From: Myxococcus stipitatus
GTDB taxonomy: Bacteria; Myxococcota; Myxococcia; Myxococcales; Myxococcaceae
Direction of reading: 5' to 3'
NCBI RefSeq assembly: GCF_037414475.1
Contig: NZ_CP147913.1
Location: 2,604,001-2,668,000 of the forward strand
Length of the DNA stretch: 64,000 nucleotides
In this document: positions 40,275 to 54,098 of the stretch, piece after piece
Layout of the letters: every line of letters starts with the position of its first letter
How positions within the stretch are numbered: position 1 is the first letter of the stretch
Made by a program: the position numbers and the translations under genes
Notes under the pieces: generated by a model
Seen by the model: only the letters and a program-made list of their open reading frames with translations
Told to the model about the DNA's origin: nothing
Databases searched by the model: none

Positions 40275-40637
40275 ATGAAGAAACTCATGTTCGGCCTGAT
40301 GGCCGCCGGCACTCTCCTGTTCGGCGCCGGCTGTGGGGGGACCGCCTGCGACGCGCTCGACGAGGCGAACCGCTCCCTGGACACGAAGGCCGAGTCCTGC
40401 GGAAGCACCCGGGGCGAGGACGAGGCGGTCGACTTCGACAAGGGCGTCTGTGAGGACGCGCTGGACCACTGCTCGGACAGCGACAAGGACCGGCTCAACG
40501 AGCTGGCCGACTGCCTCAAGGACCTGCCCAACTGTGCGCCGGGCGGCGAAATGGACTGGGTCAGTCAGGTCAACAACTGCTCCAGCAAGCTGGCGGACGT
40601 GAGCCCCGCCTGCGCCGCCGCCGCCACCGGCCGGTAA
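40275..40637 (+). CDS. Small Cys-rich lipoprotein
   Basis: The 120-residue protein starts at ATG 40275. MKKLMFGLMAAGTLLFGAGC is a clear lipoprotein signal. The mature part has a regular spacing of cysteines (TACDA, ESCGS, GVCEDALDHC, ADCLKDLPNC, NNC, PACA) in a helical context, probably a disulfide-stabilised helical bundle. Such proteins are common in myxobacteria. Function unknown. It is transcribed away from rplU, from a shared ~250-base region. Confidence 0.7.
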   Translation: MKKLMFGLMAAGTLLFGAGCGGTACDALDEANRSLDTKAESCGSTRGEDEAVDFDKGVCEDALDHCSDSDKDRLNELADCLKDLPNCAPGGEMDWVSQVNNCSSKLADVSPACAAAATGR

Positions 40638-40666
40638 GGCAACCCCTCCCGCTCCAGTGGCTTGCT

Positions 40667-40695
40667 GGCCCGGCTTCCCTCAGGGAGACCGGGCC
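40667..40695. terminator. Hairpin at the convergent end of the lipoprotein and kinase genes
   Basis: GGCCCGG-CTTCCCT and AGGGAGA-CCGGGCC form a nearly continuous stem with a one-base tip. It overlaps the last codons of the kinase gene and follows the lipoprotein stop by ~30 bases. No T-run is present. Confidence 0.45.
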
Positions 40696-42830
40696 CTGTC
40701 ATTCGAGGGTTCCACGGCGCCCCGCGCGTCCAGGGCCCGGCGGACACTGCGATAGCGGTGGTGGAGGCTCGACTCCAGCGGATCCAACGCCAGGCCCCGC
40801 TCGTAGGTCTCCAACGCGCGGGTGAGCTGGCCCTCGCGCTCCAGCGCGGAGCCGGAGAGGTAGTGCACTCGCGCCATGCCCGCGGACTGGGGCCGCCGCG
40901 CGAGGAACTGCCGCCGCAGGGAGTCGAGCTGCTCGGAGGTGAGCCCCGCTTCCAGGCACCGCGCGACGCCCCGGTGATTGCCTCGCCAGGCATCGTACAG
41001 GGCCCGCTGCGTGACGGTCCCCAGCACGTCCCCCGCGTCGTGAAGCCGGCCCAGCACGGAGTCGAGCAAGATGCACTGCGAGGGCGACAGCGGGCGCTGA
41101 CGCAGTGATTCCAGGGTGCTCCGAGCCTCCCGGGCTCGGGCGCGCAACAAGCCCATCTCCAGGTCGGGTGACACCGCCAGCACCGCGTAGTGGTCCCCCG
41201 TCAGCCGCAGCCGGTACACCTCCAGCACGCGCGCGGCGACGGCGTCGTCCACCATGGGAACGGGCGGCGAGGGGCGGTGTCCCGGCCCCGCGCGCAGCAA
41301 CGCATCGACGGACGCCTTGAGTGCCAGGGAGGCCTCGACGAACTGGACGCCGAAGCCCGTGGCCATGCCCCAGAGCCGAGCCTGTTCCGCCGGCACATGA
41401 CGCACCACCTCGCAGACGACGTTGTGTGGCCCCGTGTCCAGCTCCAGCACCATGGGCAGCCGGGAGAAGAGCGGCGGAAGCACTCCCTCGCTGCGAAGGA
41501 ACAAGCCGCCGCGAGACAGGTCGGACGCCGTCAGCCAGATGGGTGTCTCTCCAGGGCGCAGCACCACGCGGACCGGAAGCTCCACCGTCCGCGCCCGTCC
41601 AGGAGGCGCGCCATGTCCCACGGGCACGGCCCCCACGGAGGGGCCACCATTCTCGGAAGACTCCGGACGACGAACAGCGACGGGCGAGGAGGCCCCTGGA
41701 TTCCCCCGAGGCGCCGAGGCCCATCCAGGCGACGAAGGCCGAGGCACTGGAGACCAGGGCGCGACGAGCTCCTCGGGTTCACCGCGCTCCGTCGCGAGGA
41801 CGGGCGAAGCGGTCCTGACCGGCGCGGGAGGCCGCGCGGGCCGAGGGCTCGGACGAGCACTCACCGCCAGCGCTCCCTCCAGGGCCGCGCGCAGGACGGC
41901 GGCCGTCGTGAACCGCTCCTCGGGAGTCTTCGCCAGGGCCCGGAGGACGACGCGCTCGACAGCCTCGGGCACGGCCGCGTGCAACGAGCGCAGCGACGGC
42001 GGCACCCGCATCTGATGGGCCACGAGCTGCGCCGCCAGCCCCTCGTCCTCGAACGGCAGCCGTCCCGTGAGGAGTTGGAAGGCGATGACCCCCAGCGCAT
42101 ACAGGTCGGCGCGGCCATCCACCTTCCGGCTCTGTGACTGCTCCGGGGCCATGTACTCGGGCGTGCCCACGATGATGCCGGCGTGGGTCTGCGGCATGCG
42201 CGCGTCCACCAGCTTCGCGATGCCGAAGTCGAGCACCTTCACGAACGGCGTGCTCCGTCCGCGCCGCACCAGGAAGACATTGTCCGGTTTCAGGTCGCGG
42301 TGGATGATGCCGCTCAGGTGCGCGGCCTGGAGCGCGTCGCACACCTGTGCGAGCACCGACACCACCGCCGGCGCCGGCAGCGGCGTGCCCACCCAGGCGG
42401 ACAGCGGCGCGCCGTCCAGGTACTCCATGATGAGGTAGGGCCTGGGCGGCCCGGCGTTCAGGTCGAAGATGCTGACGATGTTCTCATGGCCGATGACGTT
42501 GACGGCCCGCGCCTCCGCGTGAAAGCGCTGCACCAGCTCCGGGTACATCGCCAGGTGCTCGTGCAGGACCTTCACCGCCACCCGGCTGCCGATGGACACG
42601 TGTTCGCCCAGATACACCGTGCCCATGCCGCCGCGTCCCAGCCGGCGCACCAGCCGGAAGCTGCCCAACCGGGCCCCGATCAGCGGATCCGTCTCCCCGC
42701 TCGCTGGAGTACACCGAGGACGCGCGGCTCCATCACCCTTCTCCTCGCGAACCAGTGTCGGGCAAGACCGCGTCGGCCCATGTCGTTGGCCGCATGCCTC
42801 GCACGCCTCACCGCTGCTCACCTCGGCCAT
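40680..42830 (-). CDS. Ser/Thr protein kinase with PilZ-like and TPR-like C-terminal domains
   Basis: From ATG 42830 (RBS GGGAGAG) the protein has 716 residues. A short Cys-containing N-terminus (CEACGQ…SC) precedes the kinase domain: GRGGMG (65-70), Lys87 in VAVK, HRDLKPDN (177-184), DFG (201-203) and GTPEYMAPE. All catalytic residues are present. After a Pro/Ser linker, ~430-520 look like a PilZ domain (RVVLRPGETPIWLTASDLSR, GLFLRSEG), of the type that may bind cyclic di-GMP. The C-terminal third has TPR-like helices (ALETYERGLALDPLESSLHH). A link between phosphorylation and second-messenger signalling is inferred. Confidence 0.9.
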   Translation of the reverse strand: MAEVSSGEACEACGQRHGPTRSCPTLVREEKGDGAARPRCTPASGETDPLIGARLGSFRLVRRLGRGGMGTVYLGEHVSIGSRVAVKVLHEHLAMYPELVQRFHAEARAVNVIGHENIVSIFDLNAGPPRPYLIMEYLDGAPLSAWVGTPLPAPAVVSVLAQVCDALQAAHLSGIIHRDLKPDNVFLVRRGRSTPFVKVLDFGIAKLVDARMPQTHAGIIVGTPEYMAPEQSQSRKVDGRADLYALGVIAFQLLTGRLPFEDEGLAAQLVAHQMRVPPSLRSLHAAVPEAVERVVLRALAKTPEERFTTAAVLRAALEGALAVSARPSPRPARPPAPVRTASPVLATERGEPEELVAPWSPVPRPSSPGWASAPRGNPGASSPVAVRRPESSENGGPSVGAVPVGHGAPPGRARTVELPVRVVLRPGETPIWLTASDLSRGGLFLRSEGVLPPLFSRLPMVLELDTGPHNVVCEVVRHVPAEQARLWGMATGFGVQFVEASLALKASVDALLRAGPGHRPSPPVPMVDDAVAARVLEVYRLRLTGDHYAVLAVSPDLEMGLLRARAREARSTLESLRQRPLSPSQCILLDSVLGRLHDAGDVLGTVTQRALYDAWRGNHRGVARCLEAGLTSEQLDSLRRQFLARRPQSAGMARVHYLSGSALEREGQLTRALETYERGLALDPLESSLHHRYRSVRRALDARGAVEPSNDRARSP

Positions 42831-43009
42831 GCCACTCTCCCGGGGCTGCCAGGAGAATCTGGGCATCCGGGGGCGAGGCTGACCACTGGTGCCACCCAAG
42901 GGATGTCACCTGGTGACACGCAAGCCGGTGCGCCAGGGCAGGGGGACGGTCGGCCGGACGACGCTGACGGTGCCGACAATCCATCATGCTCGTCTAAAGT
43001 GCGCGGCCC

Positions 43010-43972
43010 ATGTCCAGTACCTCACGCCGCATCCCCCTCATCGACCTGTCCCACTACCGCTCCGGTACCCCCACCGAACGCGCCCGCTTCGTCCACACCT
43101 TTGGCGAAGGGCTCCGCGAGTTTGGCTTCGTGTCCTTGGTGGGCCACGGCATCGACGACGGACTCATCCGGCGCACCTATGCGGACGTGGAGAAGCTCTT
43201 CCAACTCCCCGACTCCGTGAAGACGCGATACGCGGTGCCGGAGCTCGCCGGGCAGCGCGGCTACACCGGCTTCGGCAAGGAGCACGCGAAGGACCGCAAG
43301 GTCGGCGACCTGAAGGAGTTCTGGCACGTGGGCCGCGAGCTTCCCGCAGGGCACCCGTACCTGAAGCACTACGGCGCCAACGTGTGGCCCTCCGAGGTCC
43401 CCACGTTCCGCGAGCACACGATGGCCCTGTTCCGCGAGTTGGATGGCGCCGCGAAGATGATGCTCCAGGCCCTGGCAGAGTTCTTCGACGTGCCTCGCCC
43501 CACGTTCAGCGACATGGCCACCGATGGAAACTCGGTGCTGCGGCTCATCCACTACCCTCCCCTTCGCGAGCGCTTCATCCCCGGCGGAGTCCGCGCCGCC
43601 GAGCACGAGGACATCAACCTCATCACCCTGCTGTGCGAGGGCACCGCGTCCGGTCTGGAGCTCCTCACTCGCGATGGTGAGTGGCTGCCAGTGGACACCC
43701 TGCGCGGGCAGATTGTCGTGGACTCAGGCGACATGCTCAGTCGCGTGACGAACGAAATCATCCCCGCCACCACCCATCGCGTGGTGAATCCGCGAAGCTC
43801 CGAGGAGGACACGGTCCGCTACTCGCTGCCGTTCTTCTGCCACCCCTACTCGGACTGCGTGCTCAAGCCCTTGCCCTGCACCGAGACACCCGACAATCCC
43901 GCGCGCCACGCGCCCATCACCGCGGGCGACTTCCTCAACCAGCGTCTGCGAGAGAACGGCCTCCTCAAGTAG
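43010..43972 (+). CDS. Isopenicillin N synthase-like 2-oxoglutarate/Fe(II) oxygenase
   Basis: The 320-residue protein matches the IPNS/DIOX-N plus 2OG-FeII-Oxy layout. The N-terminus has IPLIDLSHY, FGFVSLVGHG and RGYTGFGKEHAKD. The metal triad is H199-x-D201 (AEHEDINLITLL) and H256 (TTHRVVNP), with R270 in RYSLPFF for the co-substrate. All ligands are present, so it should be an active non-heme iron oxygenase. The substrate is unknown. The nitrilase-fold gene follows after 27 bases. Confidence 0.9.
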   Translation: MSSTSRRIPLIDLSHYRSGTPTERARFVHTFGEGLREFGFVSLVGHGIDDGLIRRTYADVEKLFQLPDSVKTRYAVPELAGQRGYTGFGKEHAKDRKVGDLKEFWHVGRELPAGHPYLKHYGANVWPSEVPTFREHTMALFRELDGAAKMMLQALAEFFDVPRPTFSDMATDGNSVLRLIHYPPLRERFIPGGVRAAEHEDINLITLLCEGTASGLELLTRDGEWLPVDTLRGQIVVDSGDMLSRVTNEIIPATTHRVVNPRSSEEDTVRYSLPFFCHPYSDCVLKPLPCTETPDNPARHAPITAGDFLNQRLRENGLLK

Positions 43973-43999
43973 CCCCCTCGCCTCAAGCCGGAATCCGCC

Positions 44000-45016
44000 G
44001 TGGAAGACGCCCTTCCCGTCACGCATGTCGAGCTGTTCGCCCTCCAGCCGCGCCTCGCGCTGGAGGACTACGACTCCCCCGCCGCGTTCGCCCGGAAACA
44101 CCGGGCACTCGCTCAACGGGTCAGCGACTCACGTGCGCGGGGCACGGCGGGCCTCCCGCTCCACCCCGCCCTCGTGGTGTGGCCGGAGTGGGTCGGTGCG
44201 CCGCTTGGGATGATGGGCCACGTCTCCCAGCGGCGGAGCCACTCGACAATACGCGGCGCCATGCGGAGCGTGGCCCTCTCGGAGTGGTGGCCCCTGTGGA
44301 GCACGTGGAGGGACCTCCATCCACCGACGCGCGAAGAGGGCCTCCACGCCACGCGCGCGGCACGGGTGCACCGGGTGATGCATGAGACGTTCGCCTCCAT
44401 CGCCCGGGACTTCGGGCTGTGGGTGGTCGCGGGAAGCGCATGGCTCCCCAGCAATCGGCGAGGGCTCGACACTCCCGACTTCACGCCGCACGGAGCGCGC
44501 ACCTTCAACGCCAGCTACACGTTTGCTCCGGGCGGCCACCACGTGGCGACGACTCGCAAGGTCAACCTGGTGCCCACGCGCGAGGACACGCTGCGCTTGA
44601 GCCCGGGCCGCCCCGAGGATTTGTCCGTCGTCTCCACGCCCTTCGGGCGGCTCGCGACCCTCCTGGGCTACGACGCCTTCCCCGGCCCGCTCACCTCGCG
44701 CGAGCCCTACTTCGTTCCCTGCGCGCGGTACTACGACGCCCTCCGCGCGGACATCCTCGCCCACCCGTCCTCCGCTCGAGACGCCCACCCGATGGCGTGG
44801 CGAGACGACGTCCTCTCCGCCGAACTCCCCACGTTCCGGAACATCCGCTACGCCGTGACGGCGCAGCTCGCGGGGGCCCTGTTCGAGCACACCTTCGAGG
44901 CGCCCTCGTGCATCCTCGAGCGCGCCGAGGACGGGAGCACACGCGTCCTCGCACGCTCAGCACATCCCGGTGACGAGGACCTGCTCCACGCCACCGTGCC
45001 CGCGTGTCCCCGGTAG
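44000..45016 (+). CDS. Nitrilase-superfamily protein lacking the catalytic Cys
   Basis: The 338-residue protein starts at ATG 44000. A carbon-nitrogen hydrolase fold is indicated by VVWPEWVG (Glu63), GLWVVAGSAWLP, RKVNLVPTRED (Lys187) and LATLLGYDAFPG. In active members the last motif is C-[YWA]-D; here the Cys is Gly223. It is therefore probably inactive as an amidase or nitrilase, or uses another mechanism. It follows the oxygenase gene closely and may serve the same pathway. Confidence 0.65.
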   Translation: MEDALPVTHVELFALQPRLALEDYDSPAAFARKHRALAQRVSDSRARGTAGLPLHPALVVWPEWVGAPLGMMGHVSQRRSHSTIRGAMRSVALSEWWPLWSTWRDLHPPTREEGLHATRAARVHRVMHETFASIARDFGLWVVAGSAWLPSNRRGLDTPDFTPHGARTFNASYTFAPGGHHVATTRKVNLVPTREDTLRLSPGRPEDLSVVSTPFGRLATLLGYDAFPGPLTSREPYFVPCARYYDALRADILAHPSSARDAHPMAWRDDVLSAELPTFRNIRYAVTAQLAGALFEHTFEAPSCILERAEDGSTRVLARSAHPGDEDLLHATVPACPR

Positions 45017-45017
45017 G

Positions 45018-46457
<1,440 letters not shown>

Positions 46458-46487
46458 GGCGGAGTCACCGAATGCGAACCTCGAGCC

Positions 46488-47948
46488 CTAGACGGGCGCG
46501 AGGCGGCGGAAGAAGTCGTGTTCGCGCTCGAAGGCACGAGCGATGCGGAGCAGCAGGGCCTCGTCGAAGGCCCGCCCCAGGACCTGGAGTCCCACCGGAA
46601 GCCCCGCCTTCGTGAAGCCACAGGGCACCGACAGGCCCGGCACACCGGCCAGGTTGCACGGCAGGGTGTAGACGTCCGTCAGGTACATGGACAGCGGGTC
46701 GTTGACCTTCTCGCCCAGCTTGAACGGAGCCACTGGAGAAATGGGCGCCAAGAGCGCGTCCACCTGCTGGAAGGCACGCGTGAAGTCCTCGCGGATGAGC
46801 GTGCGGACCTTCTGCGCGCGCAGGTAGTAGGCGTCGTAGTAGCCCGCCGACAGCGCGTAGGTGCCCAGCATGATGCGGCGCTTCACCTCGGACCCGAAGC
46901 CGCGCTCACGCGTCAGCGCGTACAGCTCCTTGAGGCCCTTCGCGTCCTTCGCGCGCAGGCCGTAGCGCACGCCGTCGTAGCGGGCCAGGTTGCTGGAGGC
47001 CTCGGCGGGAGCGATGAGGTAGTAGGTCGCCAGCGCGTACCGCGTATGTGGCAGCGACACGTCCACCAGCTTCGCGCCCAGCCGCTCGTACTCACGCAGG
47101 GCGCCACGCACGGCGGCCTCCACCTCGGGGTCCATGCCCTCGGCGAAGTACTCGCGCGGCACGCCCAGCTTCAACCCGCGCACTCCATTCTCCAGCTCGG
47201 CCGAGTAGTCCGGCGTCTTCACCGGCGCGGAGGTGGAGTCCAGCGGGTCATGCCGCGCCAGCACCTGGAGCAGCGCCGCCGTGTCCGCCACCGTGCGAGT
47301 CATGGGCCCTGGCTGGTCCAGCGAGGACGCATACGCGATGACGCCGTACCGCGACACACGTCCGTAGGTCGGCTTGAGCCCCACCGTGTTGGTGAAGGCC
47401 GCGGGCTGACGGATGGAACCGCCCGTGTCCGTGCCCAGCGCGCCGAACACCTCACGCGCGGCCACCGCCGCCGCCGAGCCTCCCGAGGAGCCTCCCGGCG
47501 TGCGCGTCACATCCCAGGGATTGTGCGTCGGGAAGTACGCGCTGGACTCGTTGGAGGAGCCCATCGCGAACTCGTCCAGGTTGAGCTTGCCCAGCAAGGG
47601 CAGCCCCGCCTCGCGCAGCAGGCGCACCACCGTGGCGTCCATCGGCGGCACGAAGCCTTCCAGCACACGCGAGCCCGCGGTGGTCTCCAGTCCCTCGGTG
47701 AGGAAGAGGTCCTTGAGCCCGACCGGCACACCGTCCAGGGCGCTTGCGGGATTGCCCGCGCGGCGGCGCGCGTCGCTCGCCTCGGCGGCGGCGAGGGCTC
47801 CTTTTTCATCCACGCGCAGGAAGGCGCGAATCGTCGAATCCACCCGCTGGATGCGCTCCAGGCACGCGCGGGTGGCTTCCACGGAGGACACCTGACCCGC
47901 GGCCAGCTTCTCCGCGAGCTCCAGCATCGACAGGTCCGTGAGCTGCAT
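46488..47948 (-). CDS. gatA: Asp-tRNA(Asn)/Glu-tRNA(Gln) amidotransferase subunit A
   Basis: The 486-residue amidase-signature protein carries the Ser-cisSer-Lys triad elements: Lys in [24 protein letters not shown], and [10 protein letters not shown]. It releases ammonia from glutamine for GatB. It starts 19 bases after gatC and ends ~30 bases before gatB. Confidence 0.97.
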   Translation of the reverse strand: MQLTDLSMLELAEKLAAGQVSSVEATRACLERIQRVDSTIRAFLRVDEKGALAAAEASDARRRAGNPASALDGVPVGLKDLFLTEGLETTAGSRVLEGFVPPMDATVVRLLREAGLPLLGKLNLDEFAMGSSNESSAYFPTHNPWDVTRTPGGSSGGSAAAVAAREVFGALGTDTGGSIRQPAAFTNTVGLKPTYGRVSRYGVIAYASSLDQPGPMTRTVADTAALLQVLARHDPLDSTSAPVKTPDYSAELENGVRGLKLGVPREYFAEGMDPEVEAAVRGALREYERLGAKLVDVSLPHTRYALATYYLIAPAEASSNLARYDGVRYGLRAKDAKGLKELYALTRERGFGSEVKRRIMLGTYALSAGYYDAYYLRAQKVRTLIREDFTRAFQQVDALLAPISPVAPFKLGEKVNDPLSMYLTDVYTLPCNLAGVPGLSVPCGFTKAGLPVGLQVLGRAFDEALLLRIARAFEREHDFFRRLAPV

Positions 47949-47966
47949 GGCGTGAGCCCCTCCGGG

Positions 47967-48254
47967 CTACTCGATGATTTTGGGCACCGCGAAGGACGTG
48001 CCCGACTTCGCCGGCGCGTTGGCCAGCACCTGCTCCGGCGACAACGACGGACGCGTCACGTCCTCGCGCAACAGCGAGTCCGCGAGCGTCGCATGCGAGG
48101 TGGGCTCCACGGCCCCCACGTCCAGGGATTGCAGCTGCTCCACCGCGTCCAACACCGCCGACAGCTGGGTGGCCATGCGCTGCTCCTCTTCAGGAGTCAG
48201 CGCCAGCCGCGCCAGCGTGGCCACGTGTCGCACCTGCTCGAGCGTGAGGGCCAT
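47967..48254 (-). CDS. gatC: Asp-tRNA(Asn)/Glu-tRNA(Gln) amidotransferase subunit C
   Basis: From ATG 48254, with GGAGG upstream, this is a 95-residue GatC: EQVRHVATLARLALTPEEEQ, LDVGAVEPTSHA and the C-terminal FAVPKIIE. It clamps GatA and GatB together. It is the first gat gene and lies 23 bases after the zinc-ribbon gene. Confidence 0.96.
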   Translation of the reverse strand: MALTLEQVRHVATLARLALTPEEEQRMATQLSAVLDAVEQLQSLDVGAVEPTSHATLADSLLREDVTRPSLSPEQVLANAPAKSGTSFAVPKIIE

Positions 48255-48277
48255 GACTGGAGCCTCCTCGAAACCGA

Positions 48278-48607
48278 CTACTTGCGCTTGAAGAGGTTGA
48301 GGATGGCGCCCATCACCTTGCCGCTCCCCTCGTGACCATGCTGGGCCATGAGCTGCTCCAGCTCGCCCGAGTCCAGGAAGACGCCGCCACAGTTGAAGCA
48401 CGTCTCCAGCTCCACGTTGCCCTGCTTGAGCGTCTGCAGGTCCATGCCGCACTTGGGGCACTTCATCCAGTGCAGCTTCTTGAGGTCCTCGCGCTGCTTC
48501 TCCGCGGTCTGCGCGGCCTGCTGGAGCGCCAGCTTGCGCTTCTTCTCGATTTCCTCGCGAGCGAAGTACTCCTCTTCGGTCGAGGACGGCTTTTCATTGT
48601 CCGACAT
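48278..48607 (-). CDS. TFIIB-type zinc-ribbon protein
   Basis: The 109-residue protein has a charged helical N-terminus and a zf-TFIIB domain with two Cys pairs: CPKCGMDLQTL and CFNCGGVFLDSGELEQL. The GGVFLDSGELE signature is typical. Zinc binding is expected; the partner is unknown. It precedes gatC in the same direction. Confidence 0.88.
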   Translation of the reverse strand: MSDNEKPSSTEEEYFAREEIEKKRKLALQQAAQTAEKQREDLKKLHWMKCPKCGMDLQTLKQGNVELETCFNCGGVFLDSGELEQLMAQHGHEGSGKVMGAILNLFKRK

Positions 48608-48810
48608 GGCGGCGTTCCTCCCAGAATTCGTGGCGGCACCATACCCCCTCTTCCGGGAGGTGCAGCCGAAATGTAGGCCCTCCGTCGGGCACCCTCCGGA
48701 CCGCCCGGGAGGACTGCCGGAAAATTGACCAGACCCCCTCCCTCCCTACACTCGTCGCGGGCATTGCTACAGCCCGCTACGCGGCTGAGACGCGCAGAGG
48801 GAAGAAGGTC

Positions 48811-51918
<3,108 letters not shown>

Positions 51919-51941
51919 CCCAGCGCCAACGGTCGTTCCCA

Positions 51942-51973
51942 GGGGTGCCCGGCGATGTCCGGGCGCCCCTTTT
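51942..51973 (+). terminator. Intrinsic terminator after ftsK
   Basis: GGGGTGCCCGG (51942-51952) pairs with CCGGGCGCCCC (51959-51969) around a six-base loop and is followed by TTTT. It lies 23 bases past the ftsK stop. Confidence 0.8.
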
Positions 51974-52014
51974 CATTTCCGGCGCCAGGCGAGGATGAAC
52001 TCGGGCGGGTGGAC

Positions 52015-52281
52015 TCATGAGGCCTCCGCGCACGAGGCGCACAGGCGCGGAACACAGTCCAAGCAGGCCCGAGGAACCTCGCGCACAGCGGGGTTGTATT
52101 TCCCCCTCTCGCGAAGCCCTCCCTCGGACAGGGACATCAGGAGAGCAGCCGGGCCCTCTTTCGCCGTGCGCCCCAGCAAGCACGACGTGAGGCCACCCAG
52201 GAGCGAGACAGGGCTCCCTTTCGAATGCCCTGCCCATGGCCCTCGAGGGGGGGGGTGTTCTTCACGAGAGCCCACCCACAT
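52015..52281 (-). CDS. Possible small Cys-containing hypothetical protein
   Basis: An 88-codon reverse frame from ATG 52281 ends in ACLDCVPRLCASCAEAS, with two CxxC pairs. The rest has no family signature. It fills most of the gap between ftsK and the methyltransferase gene. The start site is weak; it could be chance. Confidence 0.3.
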   Translation of the reverse strand: MWVGSREEHPPPRGPWAGHSKGSPVSLLGGLTSCLLGRTAKEGPAALLMSLSEGGLRERGKYNPAVREVPRACLDCVPRLCASCAEAS

Positions 52282-52353
52282 CGGACGGGCGGCCACACTT
52301 CCAGCGTCTTGTGGGTTCCCAATCGGTCTCAGGTCGTTTATGGGCGGTGTCTC

Positions 52354-53592
52354 ATGGCTGAACGTATTGCCCTTTTCGCCACCACGGCTCGCGGCACCGA
52401 GGACCTGCTCGCGGATGAGCTCAAGGAGCTCGGCGCGCGCCGCATCCGCCAGGACCGAGGAGGCGTGCGCTTCATGGCCTCGCTCGACGAGGCGCTCATG
52501 GTCTGCCTCTGGTCCCGCATCGCGATGCGGGTCCTCTACCCCTTGGGTGCCTTCGAGGCCCGTGGCGCTGAAGGGCTCTACGAGGCCGCCCGAAGTGTCC
52601 CCTGGGAGGAGCACCTGACGCCCACCACGACGTTCGCGGTGGACGCCACGCTGAAGGACAGCGAGCACAGCCACTCCGGCTTCGTCGCCCTCAAGGTGAA
52701 GGACGCCATCGTCGACCGGATGCGCGACGTCGTGGGCACCCGGCCCGACGTCAACACGAAGAATCCCGACGTGAGCGTGGTCGCGCACCTGTCTCGCGAC
52801 ACCCTGTCGCTCTCGCTCGACCTCTGTGGCGATTCACTGAACCGCCGGGGCTATCGCGTGCGCCCCACCGTCGCTCCGCTCAAGGAGACGCTGGCCGCCG
52901 CCATCCTGCGCGCCGCGCGCTACACCGGAGACGAGGCCCTCGTCGACCCGATGTGTGGCTCCGGCACGCTGTTGATTGAGGGCGGGATGATTGCCCGGAA
53001 GCGAGCCCCCGGACTCAACCGGGACTTCGCGGTGGAGCGGTGGCCGGAACTGGGCGCACGTGCTCGCGAGTTGCTCGCCGACCTGCGCGCGGATGCTCGC
53101 CGCAACGAGCGCAAGGTGGAGGTCCCCATCTGGGGCTTCGACAAGGACCCGGAGGCACTGGACGCCGCGCAACGCAACACACGCGCCGCCAGATTGTCGG
53201 AGGAAATCACCCTCGCCGAGGGCGACGCCACGAAGCTGCCGCCGCTCCCCGCCTCGACCGGCCTGCTGCTCACCAATCCGCCTTACGGCGACCGGATTGG
53301 CACCGGCGGGCAGAAGGGCATGAAGAGCTTCTACTACAAGCTGGGCGAGTCCCTGCGCGTGCCCGGCTGGCGAGTCTGGGTGCTCTGCGGCAACCCCGCC
53401 TTCGAGAGCGCCTTCCACGCGCGCCCCTCGGCACGCCGGGAGCTGTGGAACGGCCCCATCGACTGCACGCTGCTCGGCTACCGCCCCTCGGGAGGCGGCG
53501 ACGAGGACTCAGAAGCGCCGCTCCGTGCGACGCAGCAGCCGGCCAATGTTGCTCCGGTGCGTCCACAGCATGACCACGAAGAGGAAGGCTGA
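52354..53592 (+). CDS. THUMP-domain 23S rRNA-type guanine-N2 methyltransferase (RlmL N-terminal-like)
   Basis: The 412-residue protein starts at ATG 52354. Residues ~1-160 hold the ferredoxin-like and THUMP domains (LFATTARGTEDLLADELKEL, KVKDAIVDRMRD). Residues ~165-390 form the methyltransferase: DPMCGSGTLLIEG (SAM motif I), WGFDKDPEALDAA and the catalytic TNPPYGDRI. This fits RlmL/YcbY group rRNA m2G methyltransferases, without the RlmK half. The final ~28 codons overlap the end of plsY on the other strand. Confidence 0.9.
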   Translation: MAERIALFATTARGTEDLLADELKELGARRIRQDRGGVRFMASLDEALMVCLWSRIAMRVLYPLGAFEARGAEGLYEAARSVPWEEHLTPTTTFAVDATLKDSEHSHSGFVALKVKDAIVDRMRDVVGTRPDVNTKNPDVSVVAHLSRDTLSLSLDLCGDSLNRRGYRVRPTVAPLKETLAAAILRAARYTGDEALVDPMCGSGTLLIEGGMIARKRAPGLNRDFAVERWPELGARARELLADLRADARRNERKVEVPIWGFDKDPEALDAAQRNTRAARLSEEITLAEGDATKLPPLPASTGLLLTNPPYGDRIGTGGQKGMKSFYYKLGESLRVPGWRVWVLCGNPAFESAFHARPSARRELWNGPIDCTLLGYRPSGGGDEDSEAPLRATQQPANVAPVRPQHDHEEEG

Positions 53593-54087
53593 GAGGCCCG
53601 TGTATTCGGCCGCGGGAGCGGTGCAGGCCGTCGTGCCCACCGCCGTGGCCCCCGCGAAGAGCGAGCCCAGGGAGCTGACTCGCGACACCAGGAAGATGGC
53701 GATGTACGCCGTCCCCGCGGCCAGCGCGGCCAGCGGCGCGAGCACCAGCAACACCCCGAGCGCCGTGGCCACGCCCTTGCCTCCGTGGAGCTTCAGCCAC
53801 ACCGGGTAGACATGGCCCAGCACCGCGGCCAGTCCCACCATCACGTGGACCATGGGCTGGCCCGGCACCAACCGCACCGCGAGCGCCACCGGCAGCGCGC
53901 CCTTCACCGCGTCCAGCACCAGCACCAGCGCGCCCAGCTTCTTTCCAGCGACGCGGGTGACGTTGGTGGCCCCGATGTTTCCACTTCCCTCCTGGCGCAC
54001 GTCCACGCCACGCAGCCACCGCGTCAGCAGGACACCAAAAGGGATGGAGCCGGCGAGATAACCCAGCAGCACGAGCGCGAGAGTCAC
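53509..54087 (-). CDS. plsY: Glycerol-3-phosphate acyltransferase PlsY
   Basis: From GTG 54087 (AGCGAGG upstream) this is 192 residues with about five membrane helices and the PlsY motifs: GYLAGSIPFGVLLTRW, RQEGSGNIGATNVTRVAG, HVYPVWLKLHGGKGVATALG. It transfers acyl groups from acyl-phosphate to glycerol-3-phosphate, the first step of phospholipid synthesis. Its 3' end overlaps the convergent methyltransferase gene by 84 bases. Confidence 0.95.
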   Translation of the reverse strand: MTLALVLLGYLAGSIPFGVLLTRWLRGVDVRQEGSGNIGATNVTRVAGKKLGALVLVLDAVKGALPVALAVRLVPGQPMVHVMVGLAAVLGHVYPVWLKLHGGKGVATALGVLLVLAPLAALAAGTAYIAIFLVSRVSSLGSLFAGATAVGTTACTAPAAEYTGLSAFLFVVMLWTHRSNIGRLLRRTERRF

Positions 54088-54098
54088 GACACCTCGCT

